Assembly (NCBI GenBank): GCA_016787445.1
Contig: JAEUTQ010000071.1
Coordinates: 1 to 43,077, forward strand
Source of the DNA: Bacteroidia bacterium
Lineage (GTDB): Bacteria; Bacteroidota; Bacteroidia; B-17B0; Aurantibacillaceae
DNA: 43,077 nt
Reading direction: 5' to 3'
A model generated the notes under the pieces. It was not told the origin of the DNA. It saw only the letters and a program-made list of their open reading frames with translations, and made no database searches. Positions 43,077 to 43,077 of this stretch are shown piece by piece (positions within the stretch are counted from its first letter, which is position 1; each line of letters starts with the position of its first letter). A program made the position numbers and the translations under genes.

Positions 43077-43077
43077 T

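Overview
The window looks like chromosomal DNA of a member of the Bacteroidota, probably class Bacteroidia. The order cannot be fixed from the sequence. The evidence is phylum-specific: three secreted proteins with type A type IX secretion (T9SS) sorting tails, one giant repeat protein with the gliding-motility-associated (type B) tail, a PorP/SprF protein, a YtxJ-type bacillithiol protein, PKD/OmpA proteins, propeller/Y_Y_Y sensors and TAnnTTTG-like promoters. I see no rRNA, tRNA, CRISPR array, transposase or phage gene.

Layout. 1-3.5 kb: a TPR/SpoIIE-type phosphatase, a T9SS cargo protein and a tiny membrane protein. 3.6-4.0 kb: four copies of a GC-rich palindromic repeat in alternating orientation. 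4.1-7.7 kb: an alpha/beta-hydrolase fused to a caspase-like domain, then a von Willebrand A lipoprotein. 7.7-9.25 kb: an ECF sigma factor and three small membrane proteins, two with His-rich tails, served by two nearly identical ECF-type promoters. 9.25-9.6 kb: a 79-bp direct repeat. 9.6-20.7 kb: a T9SS cargo protein; a DUF1295 membrane protein; a tightly coupled DUF2805/SDR/flavin-reductase operon; an FG-GAP T9SS protein paired with a TIGR03032 protein; a minus-strand run with a PAP2/sphingomyelin-synthase-like enzyme, a methyltransferase and two envelope proteins; a divergent HTH regulator; and RluF. 20.8-21.25 kb: a 450-bp non-coding island full of nested hairpins. 21.3-24.1 kb: two class-V aminotransferase-fold enzymes plus RidA. 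24.1-25.3 kb: an NlpC/P60 hydrolase and a SOUL protein. 25.3-29.3 kb: two paralogous secreted proteins with long Ala/Lys/Glu-rich repeats. 29.4-32.4 kb: YtxJ and a TPR histidine kinase/NarL-type regulator pair. 32.6-37.5 kb: a Sia-like partner-switching operon (secreted protein, propeller-SpoIIE phosphatase, SiaB-like kinase, SiaC-like switch). 37.6-43.1 kb: an OmpA/PKD/PD40 protein, PorP/SprF and the 3' part of a giant type B T9SS adhesin.

Most of the window is envelope and surface biology: T9SS substrates, their outer-membrane partners and signal proteins that sense the envelope. The best candidates for something little described are (1) the hydrolase-caspase fusion, (2) the ECF sigma/His-rich membrane protein regulon with duplicated promoter, and (3) the SiaABC-like switch driven by an extracytoplasmic propeller sensor with a co-translated secreted partner and no SiaD-type cyclase, beside the adhesin operon. 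All functions are read from sequence motifs; no database search was run.
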